Source of the DNA: DAIDKA01 sp036267975
GTDB taxonomy: Bacteria; Pseudomonadota; Gammaproteobacteria; Steroidobacterales; Steroidobacteraceae
Assembly (NCBI GenBank): GCA_036267975.1
Contig: DATAVA010000028.1
Location: 248,001 to 312,000, forward strand
Reading direction: 5' to 3'
DNA length: 64,000 nucleotides
The notes under the pieces were generated by a model, which searched no databases, was not told the origin of the DNA, and saw only the letters and a list, made by a program, of their open reading frames with translations. The translations under genes and the position numbers were made by a program. Positions 34,259 to 43,059 of the stretch are shown one piece after another; position 1 is the stretch's first letter, and each line of letters opens with the position of its first letter.

Positions 34259-34657
34259 ATGCGTGAATTGAAAATCGACGAAGTGCGCCGGGCATTGCTC
34301 GCCGTCCTGCCCGGCATCGCCGTGGCATTCGAAGTGCAGGCACAGGATGCCGCCGTGATGCAGCCGCAAAGCTATCGCGTCGCGCTGGAGAACGAGTACG
34401 TACGCGTGCTCGATTTCAACAGTCGTCCGGGCATGGGCGTGTGCGGCAACGGCATGCATTCGCATCCGCCACATCTGACCGTGCTGCTGACTGAAGGGTC
34501 CGTACGCATCAAGACTGCCGACGGCAAGATCGAGGAGCAACGCAACATGCCGCTCGGCACCGTGTTCTGGGAGCCCGCGGTGACGCATACCGTCGAGAAC
34601 GTGAGCGGCGCCCACATGCGCGGACTGCTCATCGAAGTGAAGGGCGCGAAGAGCTGA
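34259..34657 (+). CDS. Periplasmic cupin-fold protein
   Basis: A 132-residue single-domain cupin with a possible N-terminal signal (RRALLAVLPGIAVAFEVQAQ). Cupin motif 1 is represented by GMHSHPPHLTVLLTEGSVRIKT and motif 2 by PAVTHTVENVSGAHMRGLLIEVKG, with three histidines and a glutamate positioned to hold a metal. It has a strong ribosome-binding site (taggagattctt). It lies between the pseudokinase and the LytTR regulator, so it is a good candidate for the ligand-binding protein that informs this signalling system, or for its target. Enzymatic activity is unknown. Confidence 0.75.
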   Translation: MRELKIDEVRRALLAVLPGIAVAFEVQAQDAAVMQPQSYRVALENEYVRVLDFNSRPGMGVCGNGMHSHPPHLTVLLTEGSVRIKTADGKIEEQRNMPLGTVFWEPAVTHTVENVSGAHMRGLLIEVKGAKS

Positions 34658-34660
34658 GTC

Positions 34661-35410
34661 GTGAAAACTCCAAGCGCGATTCTGGCCGAGGATGAAACCG
34701 TGTTGCGGGCGGAGCTCAAGCAGCACCTGGGCAAGCTGTGGCCCGAGCTTCACATCGTGGGTGAAGCGGCCACGGGGATCGAGGCCGTCGATCTGCTGGA
34801 GCGCGTCGCGGCGGATGTGCTGTTTCTCGACATCGAGATGCCGCTGATGTCCGGCCTGGATGTCGCGCAGCAGGCGCAAGGCCGCTGTCACATCGTCTTC
34901 GTCACGGCCTACGATGCGCACGCCGTCGCGGCATTCGAGGCCGGCGCGGTCGACTACGTGCTGAAGCCGCTCGAACCGGACCGGCTCAGTCGCGCGATCG
35001 AGCGCCTCAAGCAGCGCCTCGGCTCCACGCCCCCCAACCTGGAATCCTTATTGCGCGACTTCGCACGCACGGCGGCGCCACGCACCTACCTTCGCTGGAT
35101 CAATGCATCGGTCGGGCCCACGCTGCATCTCATCACCGTCGATGAGGTGCTCTATTTTCAGGCCGATACCAAGTACACGCGCGTGGTGACGGGCGCTTTC
35201 GAGGCGCTCATTCGCAAGTCGCTGCACGAACTGCAGGGACAGCTCGATCCGGCGATCTTCTGGCCCATCCATCGTTCGACGGTCGTGAACGCCAATGCCA
35301 TTGCGGGCGTATCGCGCGATTTTCGCGGCCAGCTATCGGTCACGCTCAAGAGCCGGCCGGAGCGGCTGGCGGTGAGTGAGTCTCAGCAGTACCGGTTCAA
35401 GCAGATGTAG
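34661..35410 (+). CDS. LytTR-family response regulator
   Basis: A 249-residue regulator. The receiver domain has acidic residues in AEDETVL, phospho-accepting Asp57 in VLFLDIEMPLMSG, and Lys102 in DYVLKPLEPDRL. The LytTR DNA-binding domain follows (about 145-249: VDEVLYFQADTKYTRVV, SLHELQGQLDPAIFWPIHRSTVVN). It is the output protein of the LytS-type kinase three genes upstream and should bind direct repeats near its target promoters. GTG 34661 lies 3 nt after the cupin stop. The 3' end overlaps the convergent trxC gene by 14 bp. Confidence 0.93.
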   Translation: MKTPSAILAEDETVLRAELKQHLGKLWPELHIVGEAATGIEAVDLLERVAADVLFLDIEMPLMSGLDVAQQAQGRCHIVFVTAYDAHAVAAFEAGAVDYVLKPLEPDRLSRAIERLKQRLGSTPPNLESLLRDFARTAAPRTYLRWINASVGPTLHLITVDEVLYFQADTKYTRVVTGAFEALIRKSLHELQGQLDPAIFWPIHRSTVVNANAIAGVSRDFRGQLSVTLKSRPERLAVSESQQYRFKQM

Positions 35411-35852
35411 TTTGTGACTGAAGGTGGGCCTGCACCCAACGGATGATATCCGCCTTGCCCATCGCACCGGCCTGCCGCGCCACTTCGCGGCCCGCTTTGA
35501 AAGCAATCAAGGTGGGAATGCTGCGGATGCCAAATTCGCTGGCGATATTCTGCGCAGCATCCGTGTCGAGCTTTGCCAGGCGAACGGTGGGCTCCAACTG
35601 CGCGGCCGCCAGGGCGTACTGCGGCGCCATGGCGCGGCACGGCCCGCACCATGACGCCCAGAAATCCACCACCACCGGAATGTCATTGCGGTCGACGTGA
35701 CGGTGGAAATTGGTGCCGGTGAGTTCGAGCGGATGACCGGTGAACAGCGGCTGGTGGCACTGTCCACATTTCGGCGCCTCGCCCAGGCGCGAGGCCGGAA
35801 TGCGATTGATCGTGTCGCAGCGCGGACACACGATGTGCGGCGTATCGGACAT
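35397..35852 (-). CDS. trxC: Thioredoxin 2 (zinc-containing)
   Basis: A 151-residue TrxC-type thioredoxin. The N-terminal zinc-binding region has two CxxC pairs (CPRCDTINR and CGQCHQPLF). The thioredoxin domain has the active site FWASWCGPCRAMAP and the cis-Pro segment GIRSIPTLIAFKAG. It reduces cytosolic disulfides and is often part of oxidative-stress regulons. ATG 35852 has a weak ribosome-binding site. A stable hairpin separates it from the upstream secretin-like gene. Confidence 0.95.
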   Translation of the reverse strand: MSDTPHIVCPRCDTINRIPASRLGEAPKCGQCHQPLFTGHPLELTGTNFHRHVDRNDIPVVVDFWASWCGPCRAMAPQYALAAAQLEPTVRLAKLDTDAAQNIASEFGIRSIPTLIAFKAGREVARQAGAMGKADIIRWVQAHLQSQTTSA

Positions 35853-35867
35853 AGGCCGATTCTGGGG

Positions 35868-35895
35868 GCGCCCGGCGCGATTTCAAGCCGGGCGC
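35868..35895. terminator. Terminator-like hairpin between secretin-like gene and trxC
   Basis: gcgcccggc (35868-35876) pairs with gccgggcgc (35887-35895) around a 10-nt loop. It lies 9 nt beyond the stop of the minus-strand secretin-like gene. No U-run follows on the minus strand, so termination is plausible but not certain. Confidence 0.45.
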
Positions 35896-35903
35896 TTTGC
35901 GCT

Positions 35904-36503
35904 TCATTGTTCGCGGCGAGATTCCGGCGTTACAGGGGGCAGATTCTCCAGCGCCTTGGTCAATTCGATCAACCGCCTGACGTTTGCGCTGCGGTCAAAA
36001 ATGACCATGGCATTGCGCTCAGCCAGCACGTTGATCTGCCCGGTAGTAGGGACGAGTGGACGCAGGATCGTTGCAAGCTGCATGGCGTTCATCCCCTTCA
36101 CAGGAACAATCACCGTCACCCACTCGTCATCCAAGGCCTTGATGTTCTCGGGCGCGACGACCGCAAGTCCGACCTGCCTGACCAAGGCGTCCGGAATCAC
36201 CTCCATGAGGTTGTCATCCGCAATGACCGCGAACCCGTACATCCGCAGCAGCGCAAGAAGTTGCCCGTAGGTGATTTCCTGACGTTCCAGTGTTCCAAGA
36301 TTGACTGTCTGCGGAACCCGCGGGTCCCACACAAAATGCTTGTGTAATCTTGCGCCGACTTCGCGAATAAGCTCGCGGGTATCCACGTCGTGCGAATCAT
36401 GGGGCGGCTCGCTGGCAGCGGACCTGGATTCGACCTCCGCCGCGGTAACCACCAGCGGCAGCGCAGACAGGATGATGGCCAAGACCAAAGCAAGGATTTT
36501 CAT
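35904..36503 (-). CDS. Orphan exported secretin N-domain (N0/N1-like) protein
   Basis: A 199-residue periplasmic protein: Sec signal peptide (about 1-21), an N0/STN-like domain (about 45-105: HFVWDPRVPQTVNL, ERQEITYGQLLALLRMYGFAVI), and an N1/KH-like secretin domain (about 120-190: VTVIVPVKGMNAMQLATILRPL, ERNAMVIFDRSANVRRLIELTKALE). These are the periplasmic modules of GspD-type secretins, but the C-terminal pore domain is absent and no type II secretion genes are nearby. The protein ends cleanly at residue 199 with no frameshift visible, so it seems to be a stand-alone adaptor and not a fragment. ATG 36503 has a modest purine-rich site upstream. Confidence 0.78.
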   Translation of the reverse strand: MKILALVLAIILSALPLVVTAAEVESRSAASEPPHDSHDVDTRELIREVGARLHKHFVWDPRVPQTVNLGTLERQEITYGQLLALLRMYGFAVIADDNLMEVIPDALVRQVGLAVVAPENIKALDDEWVTVIVPVKGMNAMQLATILRPLVPTTGQINVLAERNAMVIFDRSANVRRLIELTKALENLPPVTPESRREQ

Positions 36504-36617
36504 GTCCCGAAGTCCTCGGCGAGAGAGAGGTGACCGGGCAGGTCGATACTGAAGTATAAGCTTGACCCACGTTGAGTCGTTATGGCCGCTCTATGCCGCA
36601 GTGCGGCGGAGCAAGCA

Positions 36618-37286
36618 ATGGGGTTTCGCGTTCTGGTCGTCGGTGGCAGCGGACAGGTAGGCTCCGAATTGGTGCGCGCCTTGCTCGCAGTCAGCGCGTG
36701 CACCGCAGTGGTGATGGTCAATCGGCGAACCCTCCCGCCTGCGGCCGATGCGCGGGTGCGCCAGGTGATCATGGACACCAGTGCAGCCGCTTTCGCCGGT
36801 GCGATCTGCGAACTTGCCGTCAGCTGCCGCGGGCACGGTGAGCCGTTGTATGCCGCATCCTGTATCGGCATCGGCAAGGGCAGCCGTCAGTGGAGCGATG
36901 CGGACATCAGGAAACTCGAAATCGGTCTGGTCGGCGCGTTCGCGCGCGGTTGCCTGGCGGCCGGGATCGAACGATTCGGACTGCTTTCCGCGGCCGGGAG
37001 CAGTGCCCAGAGCCGGATCCGTTATGCCCGCATCATGGGTGAAAAGGAAGCTGCAGTCCGCAACCTCGGATTCAAACACCTGGCGATTTTTCGGCCCGGT
37101 GTCATTGCCGGTAATGCGCACACCCCAGGCTTTCTGGCTTTGCTGGGGCGCCTCGTTCCCGGGCCTTTCGGGACCATTGATCAGCGGGATATCGGTCGCG
37201 CCTTCGTCGGCGAATTTCTTCGCGGGCGAGAGGGCATCACGATCCTGGAAAATGCCGCGATGAAGCAACGGTCGCGGGCGTATTAG
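36618..37286 (+). CDS. NAD(P)-binding short-chain (TIP30/HTATIP2-like) protein
   Basis: A 222-residue Rossmann protein. The cofactor loop is at the very N-terminus (MGFRVLVVGGSGQVGSELVRALL), followed by VMVNRRTLPP at the dinucleotide-specificity strand. The order resembles the NAD(P)H-binding atypical SDR group (LYAASCIGIGKGSRQWSD, LLSAAGSS, MGEKEAAVRNLGFKHLAIFRPGVI). A YxxxK pair is represented by RYARIMGEKEAA at best, so enzymatic activity is uncertain. ATG 36618 (ggag 6 nt upstream) is chosen over ATG 36582 because the cofactor motif then begins at residue 3. An MBL-fold gene follows after 15 nt. Confidence 0.78.
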   Translation: MGFRVLVVGGSGQVGSELVRALLAVSACTAVVMVNRRTLPPAADARVRQVIMDTSAAAFAGAICELAVSCRGHGEPLYAASCIGIGKGSRQWSDADIRKLEIGLVGAFARGCLAAGIERFGLLSAAGSSAQSRIRYARIMGEKEAAVRNLGFKHLAIFRPGVIAGNAHTPGFLALLGRLVPGPFGTIDQRDIGRAFVGEFLRGREGITILENAAMKQRSRAY

Positions 37287-37301
37287 AGACACGGAGGAAC
37301 C

Positions 37302-38027
37302 ATGCAAACTCAGATCGACGAGATCGCTGCCGGCATTTATCGCCTGTCAACCTGCGTACCCGACGCCGCTCCCGGCGGTTTCACATTCAACCAGTTCCTG
37401 ATCAAGGGCGATGATGCGCTGCTGTTCCATACCGGGCACCGCGCCATGTTCCCGCTCGTGTCCCAGGCGATCGCCCGCATCCTTCCGCTCGAGCGCATCC
37501 GCTGGATAACCTTCGGACACGTGGAAGCCGACGAGTGCGGGGCGATGAATGCATTCCTGGCTGCCGCACCGCGCGCCGAGGTCGCGCACGGGGCACTCGG
37601 CTGCATGGTTTCGCTCGATGACCTGTGTGACCGGCCGCCGCGCAGGCTCGCGGACGGGGAAGTGATCGACCTGGGTGGCAAGCGCATACGCCACATCGAT
37701 ACGCCGCATGTCCCCCACAACTGGGAAGCGCGCGTGCTGTTCGAGGAAACGACTGCAACCCTGTTCTGCGGCGATCTCTTCACACATACCGGCGACGGGC
37801 CGGCTCTCACCGACAATGACATCGTCGGTCCCGCCGTGGACGCCGAGAAGCTGTTCCGTGCGACGGCGCTGACCGTCGCTACCGCCCCGACGATCCGGCG
37901 CCTGGCGGAACTGCAGCCGCAGTTGCTGGCCCTGATGCACGGATCATCCACGCGCAGGCGCTGCAGTGAGGCCTTGGGCGATCTCGCCGATACCTACGGG
38001 CATATGGCCGGTGAGGCCACAGTCTGA
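37302..38027 (+). CDS. MBL-fold oxygen-binding di-iron (ODP) protein
   Basis: A 241-residue metallo-beta-lactamase-fold protein of the flavodiiron/ODP group. The metal-site motif reads TFGHVEADECGAMNAFL, the HxExD form that binds two irons instead of zinc, followed by a His in LRHIDTPHVPHNW-like sequence (IDTPHVPHNWEARVLFEE) and Asp in LFCGDLFTHTGDGP. It lacks the flavodoxin domain of full flavodiiron proteins, so it would need a separate electron donor. Possible roles are oxygen or NO reduction or redox sensing. Translated from ATG 37302 after acggaggaacc. Confidence 0.85.
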   Translation: MQTQIDEIAAGIYRLSTCVPDAAPGGFTFNQFLIKGDDALLFHTGHRAMFPLVSQAIARILPLERIRWITFGHVEADECGAMNAFLAAAPRAEVAHGALGCMVSLDDLCDRPPRRLADGEVIDLGGKRIRHIDTPHVPHNWEARVLFEETTATLFCGDLFTHTGDGPALTDNDIVGPAVDAEKLFRATALTVATAPTIRRLAELQPQLLALMHGSSTRRRCSEALGDLADTYGHMAGEATV

Positions 38028-38036
38028 TTGCGACCG

Positions 38037-38477
38037 TCACGTCCACTCGACTACGGCCGCTGCGAAATTTCTGCTGCTGAATTTCGATGGCAGCGGCCCG
38101 TGCAGCCTGATGTCGGAGCGGCGCGCGGTCTGCAGCATCACGCCGTAGCGACCGAAAATCGCGACCGCCCTGGAGTGCGCGAAGATCGCCAGATTGATGC
38201 CCGCGAGGGGCTTGCCGTCCACGTCCGTCAGGACGATGTGGTGGAGTGAGCCCGGACAGCCACAGTTCGGACACGTGGTCCATTCCGGCATGGGATCCGG
38301 TATCGGCGTCACTTTGAGCCGGTAGGTCCCGTTGCCGGCGAGTTCGAATGGTTCGCAGAGAACGCCGGGTTGCCAGTCGGCAATGACGATGGGGTAGACG
38401 CGCAGGTCGCCGGTGATGGCAATGACCGGCGGACCCTCATCAGGAAGAACCCTACAGGCGTGCGGCAGCTCGCTCAT
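38037..38477 (-). CDS. Conserved-looking hypothetical protein with a CxxC-x-C knuckle
   Basis: A 146-residue protein I do not recognise. It is soluble, with no signal peptide or membrane helix. The only striking element is TTCPNCGCPGSLHH (about residues 67-80), a cysteine cluster plus histidines that could bind zinc or iron, flanked by beta-rich sequence (GTYRLKVTPIPDPMPEW, IVLTDVDGKPLAGINLAIF). Coding is supported by a strong ribosome-binding site (ggaggatccg before ATG 38477) and uninterrupted high-GC3 codon use. It converges on the MBL-fold gene with 9 nt between stops. Confidence 0.65.
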   Translation of the reverse strand: MSELPHACRVLPDEGPPVIAITGDLRVYPIVIADWQPGVLCEPFELAGNGTYRLKVTPIPDPMPEWTTCPNCGCPGSLHHIVLTDVDGKPLAGINLAIFAHSRAVAIFGRYGVMLQTARRSDIRLHGPLPSKFSSRNFAAAVVEWT

Positions 38478-38569
38478 CGGATCCTCCGGGGCTCTGCGCT
38501 GAGGACGGGATCATCATACCTGTGGGGTGGCCGCGGTTCCCGCCTCTCTCAAAAGGAGTAGATCCACCC

Positions 38570-38596
38570 CCCTACCCTTAGGACATATCTGTAGGG
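38570..38596. promoter_or_regulatory. Dyad upstream of the RND efflux operon
   Basis: ccctac (38570-38575) and gtaggg (38591-38596) form an inverted pair 15 nt apart in a relatively AT-rich stretch, about 100 bp before the adaptor start. It is the best operator candidate in the 222-bp gap at 38478-38699 and could be a site for the NarL-type regulator at the end of the operon. Six-bp arms are modest evidence. Confidence 0.35.
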
Positions 38597-38699
38597 CTTG
38601 CGGTGAATGTTCGCCGTGCCTCCCACAGCCGATGATGTCCCCCATCAGCACTGGATCGGGAAAGCCTCCGGTGACGTCATTGGGTACGGGGAGTCGGGT

Positions 38700-39872
38700 A
38701 TGAGTCGTCAGTCAGTTTCCATTTGGTTCGCAGCCGCTGTGTTCACCGCGGTGGTCCTGGTCCAGCTCGCCGGCTGCACGCGGGGTGAGAGCGCAACGCC
38801 GGCGGCAGCTGCGCCGGCACCGTCGGTCACCGTCGCCACGGTCGTGTCGCGGCAGATTTCGGACTCCGATGAGTTCACGGGTCGCTTCGAGGCCGTCGAC
38901 CGGGTCGAAATCCGGCCGCGTGTGTCCGGCTATATCGCTTCGGTGAACTTCGTGCAGGGTCGTGAGGTCACCAAGGGCGAGGTGCTGTTCGTCATCGATC
39001 CGCGTCCCTACGAGGATGCGCTGAAGCAGGCCCAGGCGCAGCTCGAACTGGCCCGCTCGCAGCTGACCCTCGCGACCTCCGAGCAGGCCCGCGCCGACAA
39101 GCTGCTGGTCGCCCGCGCGATTTCCCGAGAGGAACTCGAGAGTCGCGAATCCGCCCTCGCCCAGGCGCACGCGAACGTATCCGGCGCACAGGCCGCCGTG
39201 GACACGGCGGCATTGAACGTCAGCTTCACGCGCGTCACCGCGCCGATCACCGGCGTGGTCAGCCGCGCCGAAATCACGGCCGGCAACCTGGTGACCAGCG
39301 GCCAGACACTGCTCACCACCGTGGTGTCCGTGGATCCAATCTATGTGAGCTTCCAGGCTGAGGAGCAGGGCTTCCTGAACTTCATGAACTACTCTCGCAA
39401 GGCCGGCGAGGCGGATGCCACCCACCCGGTATTCGTCGGACTGGCCAATGAAGAAGGCTACCCGCACCAGGGCGCGATTGCCTTCGTCGACAACGAGATC
39501 GACGCGGCCACCGGCACCGTGCGCGTCCGCGGCCGGCTTGCAAACCCCAATCACGAGTTCACGCCCGGCATGTTCGCGCGCATCAAGGTCACGGCCACGA
39601 AGTCCTTCCCGGCGCTGCTCGTCAACGAATCCTCGATCGGCACCGACCAGGGTCTGAGGTACGTGCTGCGCGTGGGCCGCGACAACACCGTCGAATATCG
39701 ACAGGTGAAGCTCGGGCCCGTGGTCGATGGCCTGCAGGTGGTGCGTGAAGGGCTGAACGTCGGCGACACGATCGTTGTCAACGGGCTGCAGCACGTGCGT
39801 CCCGGCATGACCGTCACACCGCAGCATGTCGCCATGGGCGAGCCGAGCCGGAGCCCACATGAAACTGTCTGA
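38700..39872 (+). CDS. RND efflux periplasmic adaptor (MexA/AcrA-type lipoprotein)
   Basis: A 390-residue membrane-fusion protein. The lipoprotein signal ends with LAGC. The lipoyl/barrel-sandwich halves are at RVEIRPRVSGYIASVNFVQGREVTKGEVLFVIDPRPYEDAL (read in pieces) and RVTAPITGVVSRAEITAGNLV. A coiled-coil hairpin lies between them (AQAQLELARSQLTLATSEQARADKLL), and the beta-barrel/membrane-proximal domains follow. It links the inner-membrane pump to the outer-membrane channel. Start ATG 38700 is set by the signal peptide; ATG 38607 would add residues without family support. It overlaps the pump gene by 14 bp. Confidence 0.95.
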   Translation: MSRQSVSIWFAAAVFTAVVLVQLAGCTRGESATPAAAAPAPSVTVATVVSRQISDSDEFTGRFEAVDRVEIRPRVSGYIASVNFVQGREVTKGEVLFVIDPRPYEDALKQAQAQLELARSQLTLATSEQARADKLLVARAISREELESRESALAQAHANVSGAQAAVDTAALNVSFTRVTAPITGVVSRAEITAGNLVTSGQTLLTTVVSVDPIYVSFQAEEQGFLNFMNYSRKAGEADATHPVFVGLANEEGYPHQGAIAFVDNEIDAATGTVRVRGRLANPNHEFTPGMFARIKVTATKSFPALLVNESSIGTDQGLRYVLRVGRDNTVEYRQVKLGPVVDGLQVVREGLNVGDTIVVNGLQHVRPGMTVTPQHVAMGEPSRSPHETV

Positions 39873-42800
39873 ATTCTTCATCGAACGGCCGATCTTCGCG
39901 GCCGTCGTCTCGACCTTCATCACCATCGCCGGTGCGCTGGCCCTCATCAAGCTGCCCGTCGGCGAGTACCCCGAAGTCGTGCCGCCCTCGATCGTGGTGC
40001 ACGCCAACTATCCGGGCGCGAACCCGAAGGTCATCGCCGATACTGTGGCCGCGCCGCTGGAGCAGGCCATCGTCGGCGTCGATGACATGCTCTATATGTC
40101 CTCGACCTCCACCATGAACGGTTCGCTGGACGTGACCGTCACCTTCAAGCTCGGCGCCGATCCGGATCGCGCGCAGGTGCAGGTGCAGAACCGCGTCTCG
40201 CAGGCCCTGCCGCGCCTGCCCGAGGAAGTGCGCGACCTCGGCGTCACGACGGTGAAGAGCTCCTCCGACCTCACCATGCTCGTGAACCTCATCTCGCCCA
40301 ACGGCCGCTACGATTCGCTGTACCTGCGCAACTACGCGGCACTGAACGTCCGCGACGTGCTGGCGCGGCTGCCCGGCATGGGCCAGGTGCAGGTGTTCGG
40401 CGGCGGTGACTACGCGATGCGCGTGTGGCTCGATCCGGAAAAGCTGGCCGTGCGCAATCTCACGACAAGCGATGTGATCAGCGCCATCCGCGAGCAGAAC
40501 GTGGATGTCGCGGCCGGACAGCTCGGCGCGCCGCCCTCCAAGGGCACCACGTTCCAGATCGCGCTCAACGCGGCCGGCCGGCTCACCACCGAGGACCAGT
40601 TCCGCGCCATCATCGTGAAGACCGGCGCCAACGGCGAATTGGTGCGCTTAGGCGACCTCGCACGCGTGGAGATGGGCGCGCAGGACTACGGCATGCGCAG
40701 CATGCTGGACAACCAGAACGCCATCGCGCTGCCGATCATGCAGGCTCCGGGTGCCAACGCTCTGCAGCTTTCGGCCAATGTCCGCAAGACCATGAACGAG
40801 CTCAAGAAGGACTTCCCCGACGGGGTCGACTACCGCATCGCCTACGACCCGACCATGTTCGTGCGCCAGTCCATCGAGGCCGTGCTGCACACGCTGCTCG
40901 AGGCCATCCTGCTGGTCGTGATCGTCGTCATCGTGTTCCTGCAGACCTGGCGCGCCTCCCTGATCCCGCTGATCGCGGTGCCGGTGTCCATCATCGGCAC
41001 CTTCGCGGTGCTGCTCGCCTTCGGCTTCTCCATCAACACGCTGTCGCTGTTCGGCCTGGTGCTGGCGATAGGCATCGTGGTCGACGATGCGATCGTGGTG
41101 GTCGAAAACGTCGAGCGGCACATCGCCGCCGGCGAGTCACCCAAGCAAGCCGCGCGCTCGGCCATGCGCGAGGTCAGCCGTCCGATCATCGCCATCACGC
41201 TGGTCCTGGTCGCGGTGTTCGGGCCGGTGGCGTTCATCAGCGGCCTGACGGGCGAGTTCTATCGCCAGTTCGCGCTCACCATCGCGATCTCGACCGTGAT
41301 TTCCGCCTTCAACTCTTTGACGTTGTCCCCCGCACTGGCGGCCGTGCTGCTCAAACCCCACGGTGCCAGCCCCGACCTTTTCGCCCGCTGGATGGAGCAG
41401 ATCCTCGGGCGATTCTTTAGGCGCTTCAACCGCGCCTTCAGCTCCGCGGGCAACGGTTACTCAAAGGCCCTGACCTTCACCATCCGCCGCAGCGGCATCG
41501 CCATGGTCATCTACGCCGGCCTGATCGTCCTCGCCTGGGCCGGCTTCAACACCGTGCCCGGCGGCTTCATTCCCGACCAGGACAAGCAGTATCTGATCGC
41601 CGTCGCGCAGCTGCCGCCTGCCTCTTCGATAGACCGCACCGAAGCGGTGGTGCGGCGCATGTCCGAGATCGGGCTGAAGACGCCCGGCGTGCAGCACGCG
41701 GTGGAATTCGCGGGCATGTCGGTGAACGGCTGGACCCAAAGCTCCAGTTCCGGGATTGCCTTCTTCGCGCTCGATCCGCCCGCGCAGCGCAAGGGCCTCA
41801 CGGGCAAGGCCATTGCCGCGCGCCTGAACGCGCAGCTCGCTTCCATCCAGGATGCCTACGTGGTCGTGTTCACGCCCCCGCCGGTACTGGGATTGGGCTC
41901 GCTCGGCGGCTTCAAGGCGCAGGTCGAGGACCGCGGTGACGCGGGACCCGAAGCGCTCTACGCGGCGGTTCAGGATGCCCTGGGCAAAGCCGCGAAAAGC
42001 CCGCAGCTGGCCGGCCTGCTGAGCACCTACCAGATCAACGTGCCGCAGCTGGACGTCAACGTCGATCGCGACAAGGTCAAGCAGCAGGGCGTGAAGCTCT
42101 CGGATGTGTTCGATACGCTGCAGACCTACATGGGCTCGACCTATGTGAACGACTTCAACCGCTTCGGTCGCACCTTCCAGGTCATGGCCCAGGCGGACGG
42201 GCCGTTCCGCGCCCAGGCCGAGGACATCCGCACGCTCAAAACCCGCAACGCCGCAGGTGAGATGGTGCCGCTCGGCTCACTGCTGAACGTCACACCGACC
42301 TTCGGCCCGGATACCGCCCAGCGTTACAACGCCTATCGTTCCGCGGATATCAACGCCGGACCGGCCCCCGGTTACAGCACCGATCAGGCCCAGGAAGCGC
42401 TCGCCGGGATTCTGAAAGCGAACCTACCGCGCGGCATGACCTTTGAGTGGACGGATCTGGCCTACCAGCAGCTGATCTCGGGCAACACGGCGACGATCAT
42501 CTTCCCGCTGTGCGTGCTGTTCGTGTTCCTGGTGCTCGCCGCCCAGTACGAGAGCCTCACGCTGCCGCTGGCCATCATCCTGATCGTGCCGATGTGTCTG
42601 CTCGCCGGCATCACGGGGGTGCTGCTCGATCACGGCGACAACAATGTGTTCACGCAGATCGGCCTGCTGGTGCTGGTGGGCCTGGCCTGCAAGAACGCCA
42701 TCCTCATCATCGAGTTCGCGAAGCACCTGCAGGAGGATCGCGGCATGGATGCGACATCGGCGGTGCTCGAAGCCGCGCGCCTGCGCCTGCGGCCCATCCT

Positions 42801-43059
42801 CATGACCTCCTTCGCCTTCATCATGGGCGTCATACCCCTGGTGCTCGCCCAGGGCGCGGGTGCCGAAGTGCGCCATGCCATGGGCGTGACGGTGTTCGCG
42901 GGCATGATCGGCGTGACCTGCTTCGGCCTGCTGCTGACGCCGGTGTTCTTCGTGCTGCTGCGCAAGCTCACTGACCGCAAGCTCGTGGGTGCGCAGCCTG
43001 AGACGGATACAGCTGCAGCAGTGGCCATCGGCTTCAACCCGGAGGTGCGCGGTGCGTAA
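39859..43059 (+). CDS. HAE1-type RND multidrug efflux inner-membrane transporter
   Basis: A 1066-residue proton-driven exporter of the AcrB/MexB class. Visible are the N-terminal MKLSEFFIERPIFAAVVSTF, the porter-domain motifs (GEYPEVVPPSIVVHANYPGA), the TM4 proton-relay aspartates in GIVVDDAIVVVENVERH, and the C-terminal TM block KNAILIIEFAKHLQEDRG. It expels hydrophobic drugs or solvents from the periplasm/inner membrane through the adaptor and channel encoded on either side. Substrates cannot be predicted. It overlaps both neighbours, so the operon is tightly coupled. Confidence 0.96.
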   Translation: MKLSEFFIERPIFAAVVSTFITIAGALALIKLPVGEYPEVVPPSIVVHANYPGANPKVIADTVAAPLEQAIVGVDDMLYMSSTSTMNGSLDVTVTFKLGADPDRAQVQVQNRVSQALPRLPEEVRDLGVTTVKSSSDLTMLVNLISPNGRYDSLYLRNYAALNVRDVLARLPGMGQVQVFGGGDYAMRVWLDPEKLAVRNLTTSDVISAIREQNVDVAAGQLGAPPSKGTTFQIALNAAGRLTTEDQFRAIIVKTGANGELVRLGDLARVEMGAQDYGMRSMLDNQNAIALPIMQAPGANALQLSANVRKTMNELKKDFPDGVDYRIAYDPTMFVRQSIEAVLHTLLEAILLVVIVVIVFLQTWRASLIPLIAVPVSIIGTFAVLLAFGFSINTLSLFGLVLAIGIVVDDAIVVVENVERHIAAGESPKQAARSAMREVSRPIIAITLVLVAVFGPVAFISGLTGEFYRQFALTIAISTVISAFNSLTLSPALAAVLLKPHGASPDLFARWMEQILGRFFRRFNRAFSSAGNGYSKALTFTIRRSGIAMVIYAGLIVLAWAGFNTVPGGFIPDQDKQYLIAVAQLPPASSIDRTEAVVRRMSEIGLKTPGVQHAVEFAGMSVNGWTQSSSSGIAFFALDPPAQRKGLTGKAIAARLNAQLASIQDAYVVVFTPPPVLGLGSLGGFKAQVEDRGDAGPEALYAAVQDALGKAAKSPQLAGLLSTYQINVPQLDVNVDRDKVKQQGVKLSDVFDTLQTYMGSTYVNDFNRFGRTFQVMAQADGPFRAQAEDIRTLKTRNAAGEMVPLGSLLNVTPTFGPDTAQRYNAYRSADINAGPAPGYSTDQAQEALAGILKANLPRGMTFEWTDLAYQQLISGNTATIIFPLCVLFVFLVLAAQYESLTLPLAIILIVPMCLLAGITGVLLDHGDNNVFTQIGLLVLVGLACKNAILIIEFAKHLQEDRGMDATSAVLEAARLRLRPILMTSFAFIMGVIPLVLAQGAGAEVRHAMGVTVFAGMIGVTCFGLLLTPVFFVLLRKLTDRKLVGAQPETDTAAAVAIGFNPEVRGA

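Noticed and set aside
35904..36503. Calling the short secretin-like protein GspD of a type II secretion system
   Set aside because: The pore domain is absent, and no other gsp gene lies in the window.
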